From NCBI GenBank assembly GCA_028717785.1, contig JAQUND010000072.1, positions 1 to 7,767 of the forward strand: a DNA stretch of 7,767 bases. The letters run 5' to 3'. The position numbers and the translations under genes were made by a program. Source of the DNA: Candidatus Nanoarchaeia archaeon. GTDB taxonomy: Archaea > Nanoarchaeota > Nanoarchaeia > SCGC-AAA011-G17 > JAFCDX01. This document shows positions 6,490 through 7,767 of this stretch, piece by piece; positions within the stretch are counted from its first letter, which is position 1; every line of letters starts with the position of its first letter. The notes under the pieces were generated by a model. It saw nothing but the letters and a program-made list of their open reading frames with translations, was not told the origin of the DNA and did no database searches.

Positions 6490-6501
6490 TTTGCAAAAAA
6501 C

Positions 6502-6780
6502 TCACTTAAGTTCCAAATCAAAAATTACTTGGTTTTTTTCGCCCATTTGAATTTCTGTCTTCTTGGGCTCTCCATTATATCGTTTTTCAAGAATTTCAGC
6601 TACATCAGACATATCTATTATGACTCGAGTTCCACCTTTTGATTCTTGTACTGTTACGGGAATCAAAACTTTTTCTTTTCCTTCGCCATCAAGTCTTTCT
6701 TCTGGCTCCATATCCTCGCAACATTTTTCTTCGTCACATGCCTCAATAAAAGCTTTTTTTAGCAATTTTTTTAGGAGCAA
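6502..6780 (-). CDS. Hypothetical small acidic protein, start uncertain
   Basis: The 92 codons from TTG 6780 give LLKKLLKKAFIEAC, then a Cys/acidic patch (CDEEKCCEDMEPEE), then an alpha/beta-looking C-terminal half (VLIPVTVQE, RVIIDMSDVAEILEKRY, QVIFDLELK). No family is recognised. TTG 6780 has no ribosome binding site. Upstream the same frame stays open to a TGA at 6841-6843 and reads a hydrophobic stretch (WIKCILVLALYVQFLLL) that would make a membrane anchor, but it contains no ATG, GTG or TTG before 6780. The good start signal (AGGTGG plus ATG 6814) is in another frame and meets two A7 tracts before its stop. So the gene may use an unusual start, slippage, or contain an indel. It ends 39 nt before tnpB. 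Confidence 0.5.
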   Translation of the reverse strand: MLLKKLLKKAFIEACDEEKCCEDMEPEERLDGEGKEKVLIPVTVQESKGGTRVIIDMSDVAEILEKRYNGEPKKTEIQMGEKNQVIFDLELK

Positions 6781-6815
6781 GAATTGTACATATAGCGCAA
6801 GAACAAGTATGCATT

Positions 6816-6950
6816 TTATCCACCTATTTTTCTTGGTTTTTCAAATATATCAAGAGGTCTCTCAGCTTCTCCGTCTTTTGGCTCTTTACTTTCTAAACCA
6901 AAATCTTGAGTGTCGTCAAGAAATTCTTGTATTATTTGCTCGTCTTTCAA
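6816..6950 (-). CDS. Small hypothetical acidic protein, TTG start
   Basis: This frame encodes 44 residues beginning (M)KDEQIIQEFLDDTQDFGLE and ending FEKPRKIGG. It is charged, acidic and Pro/Glu-rich in the middle, with no membrane segment. The natural-looking composition, the lack of any gene in the other frames, and a stop placed one base before an ATG with a good ribosome binding site all suggest a real gene. The only usable start is TTG 6950, with a weak GGAT upstream; an in-frame TAA lies nine codons before it. It follows a 95-nt AT-rich gap after the 239-residue gene, where I see no convincing promoter or terminator. It may be a remnant of a longer gene. Confidence 0.4.
   Translation of the reverse strand: MKDEQIIQEFLDDTQDFGLESKEPKDGEAERPLDIFEKPRKIGG
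6820..6825 (-). promoter_or_regulatory. Ribosome binding site in front of out-of-frame ATG 6814
   Basis: AGGTGG lies five bases before ATG 6814. That ATG opens only 23 codons (MHTCSCAICTILAPKK and on) and ends just past the second A7 tract. A +1 shift on either A7 tract (6766-6772 or 6754-6760) would carry ribosomes into the 92-codon frame. Confidence 0.4.
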
Positions 6951-7045
6951 GCGATATCCATAGTTATTTAAATATTAATGTAACATGTTTTAATATCTTT
7001 ATTTGTTTTGATTAACATATTATTCTTCTATAGTCTTTTTTAAAT

Positions 7046-7765
7046 TTATTTAGCAGTAACCCAAGACACGACAAATTCATAACCATCAGGAATCTTTCTA
7101 AATTTTTGTATGCCTTCAAAATCATAAAAAGTATGAGTAAGATTAAATTCATCTTCATCATAATGTAAATCCTTTATTTCTTCTTCTAATTTTTCTTTTG
7201 TATAATTTTCTTTAGTTTTTAACACTAAATGGACATAATACTCACCTTCATATTCTTCATCTATATCATCTTCATCTTTATCCAAGGCATCGTTTATTTG
7301 ATCATTATCTTTAATCTTTTTAAGCAGTTCTTTTACTGAATTACCTTCTAATTTAACATCAGCTTCCAATGTACTTGTTATTTTAAATCCCATAGATTTT
7401 GACAGCTCAAAGAAACTGTCGATTCCTGCCATGAATTTTTCAAACAAAGTTACATATTCAGTTTTGTCACCCTCTTTTAAGTACGTTAACCATTTTTCAG
7501 TGTCGATCGCTCTCTTCAATTCATCAACATGTTTCTCAGCCTTTTCAAAAGCTGTGGTAAATTCTGATGAATCAGCAAACTCTTTTGCTTCAACTTCTTT
7601 TGATGCTTTCTTGTCAGCTACACCTTTTTCATCTTCTTTGAAAAGCCGCATAACATGCTTTTTATCTTCAGAAATTTTCCAAAAATCACCAGTCTCTAAA
7701 TCTTCATAAACATCTCGACCAGCAACTTTGAAAATACCAACTTGTCTATAAGCCATTGCTGTCAT
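7046..7765 (-). CDS. Hypothetical acidic 239-residue protein
   Basis: The protein starts MTAMAYRQVGIFKVAGRDVY, a probable beta-strand region with a short aromatic motif (GDFWKI). Next comes a Lys/Glu-rich helical stretch (about 42-115) and a highly acidic patch at about 153-173 (DKDEDDIDEEYEGE). It ends in an alternating strand-helix domain (about 175-239: YYVHLVLKT, FRKIPDGYEFVVSW). It has no signal peptide, membrane segment or catalytic motif that I can name. ATG 7765 lies two bases from the window edge, so its ribosome binding site is not visible; TGATG there may be a stop-start overlap with an earlier gene, or the true start may lie outside. Met4 (7756) is an alternative. No family is recognised. 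Confidence 0.75.
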   Translation of the reverse strand: MTAMAYRQVGIFKVAGRDVYEDLETGDFWKISEDKKHVMRLFKEDEKGVADKKASKEVEAKEFADSSEFTTAFEKAEKHVDELKRAIDTEKWLTYLKEGDKTEYVTLFEKFMAGIDSFFELSKSMGFKITSTLEADVKLEGNSVKELLKKIKDNDQINDALDKDEDDIDEEYEGEYYVHLVLKTKENYTKEKLEEEIKDLHYDEDEFNLTHTFYDFEGIQKFRKIPDGYEFVVSWVTAK

Positions 7766-7767
7766 CA

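Larger units (their letters stand above)
5194..6500 (-). mobile_element. Possible tnpB-only IS605-like insertion, ends approximate
   Basis: The tnpB gene and its 39-nt leader may form a minimal insertion with no TnpA, mobilised only in trans if at all. A short inverted repeat lies near each end (6473-6489 and 5199-5213). Short direct repeats flank the block: TTAAGTT at 5194-5200 and 6506-6512, and TTGCAAAA at 5199-5206 and 6491-6498. These are short, AT-rich and may be chance; IS200/IS605 elements do not normally make target duplications. No cleavage sites can be assigned, so the boundaries are only the limits of neighbouring genes. Confidence 0.35.

Noticed and set aside
6563..7015. Plus-strand 150-codon frame across the small-gene region
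   Set aside because: It runs opposite to every other gene, lacks a ribosome binding site and is rich in Ser, Phe and His, as expected for an antisense frame. It is the longest such frame where the minus-strand calls are weakest, so it deserves less certainty than other rejections.
6968..7018. 16-codon frame from ATG 7018 in the 6951-7045 gap
   Set aside because: It is very short, in an AT-rich gap, with only a weak upstream AGAAGAA.
1..7767. CRISPR array or long tandem repeats
   Set aside because: No regularly spaced repeats were seen on reading the window.

Overview
The window is AT-rich and almost fully coding. Every gene I can support lies on the minus strand, so the biological reading order runs from base 7767 down to base 1. 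Genes are packed with gaps of 0-60 nt, ATGA or TAATG stop-start overlaps and often strong AAGGAGG-type ribosome binding sites. TAA, TGA and TAG all serve as stops, so the standard code applies. This compact one-strand layout of small unfamiliar genes resembles a late operon of a tailed phage or prophage, or of another large mobile element. No terminase, portal, capsid or tail gene is visible, so that identity is inference. A lipoprotein signal in what looks like a lysis gene points to a diderm host. I cannot name the host or the element.

In reading order: (1) 7765-7046 encodes an acidic 239-residue protein of unknown function whose true start may lie outside the window. (2) 6950-6502 holds two small genes without convincing ATG starts; around two A7 tracts the best start signal and the long reading frame are out of register. 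(3) 6462-5194 encodes TnpB, the IS200/IS605-type RNA-guided nuclease and the only confidently named gene. It has no TnpA partner, sits 16 nt from the next gene, and has Asp where I would expect the RuvC-II Glu. (4) 5177-2737 encodes 618- and 194-residue proteins that overlap by one base; both carry clustered cysteines that could bind zinc or iron-sulfur. (5) 2753-2196 encodes a predicted zinc metallopeptidase-like protein with an HETIH motif. (6) 2185-1355 holds two small proteins of unknown function.

(7) 1358-256 looks like a membrane or lysis module. It comprises a protein with two membrane segments and a helical tail, a lipoprotein that also has a C-terminal membrane segment (the architecture of a one-molecule spanin), and a 69-residue two-helix protein that could be a holin. 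(8) 255-134 is a non-coding gap with three small hairpins, and the 5' part of another gene runs off the left edge.

Taken together, the window may join virion or morphogenesis proteins to a host-envelope-disruption module, with a tnpB inserted into or recruited by the operon. The most promising points are the unusual TnpB active site and placement, the spanin-like lipoprotein module, the paired cysteine-cluster proteins, and the frame anomaly near 6754-6825.
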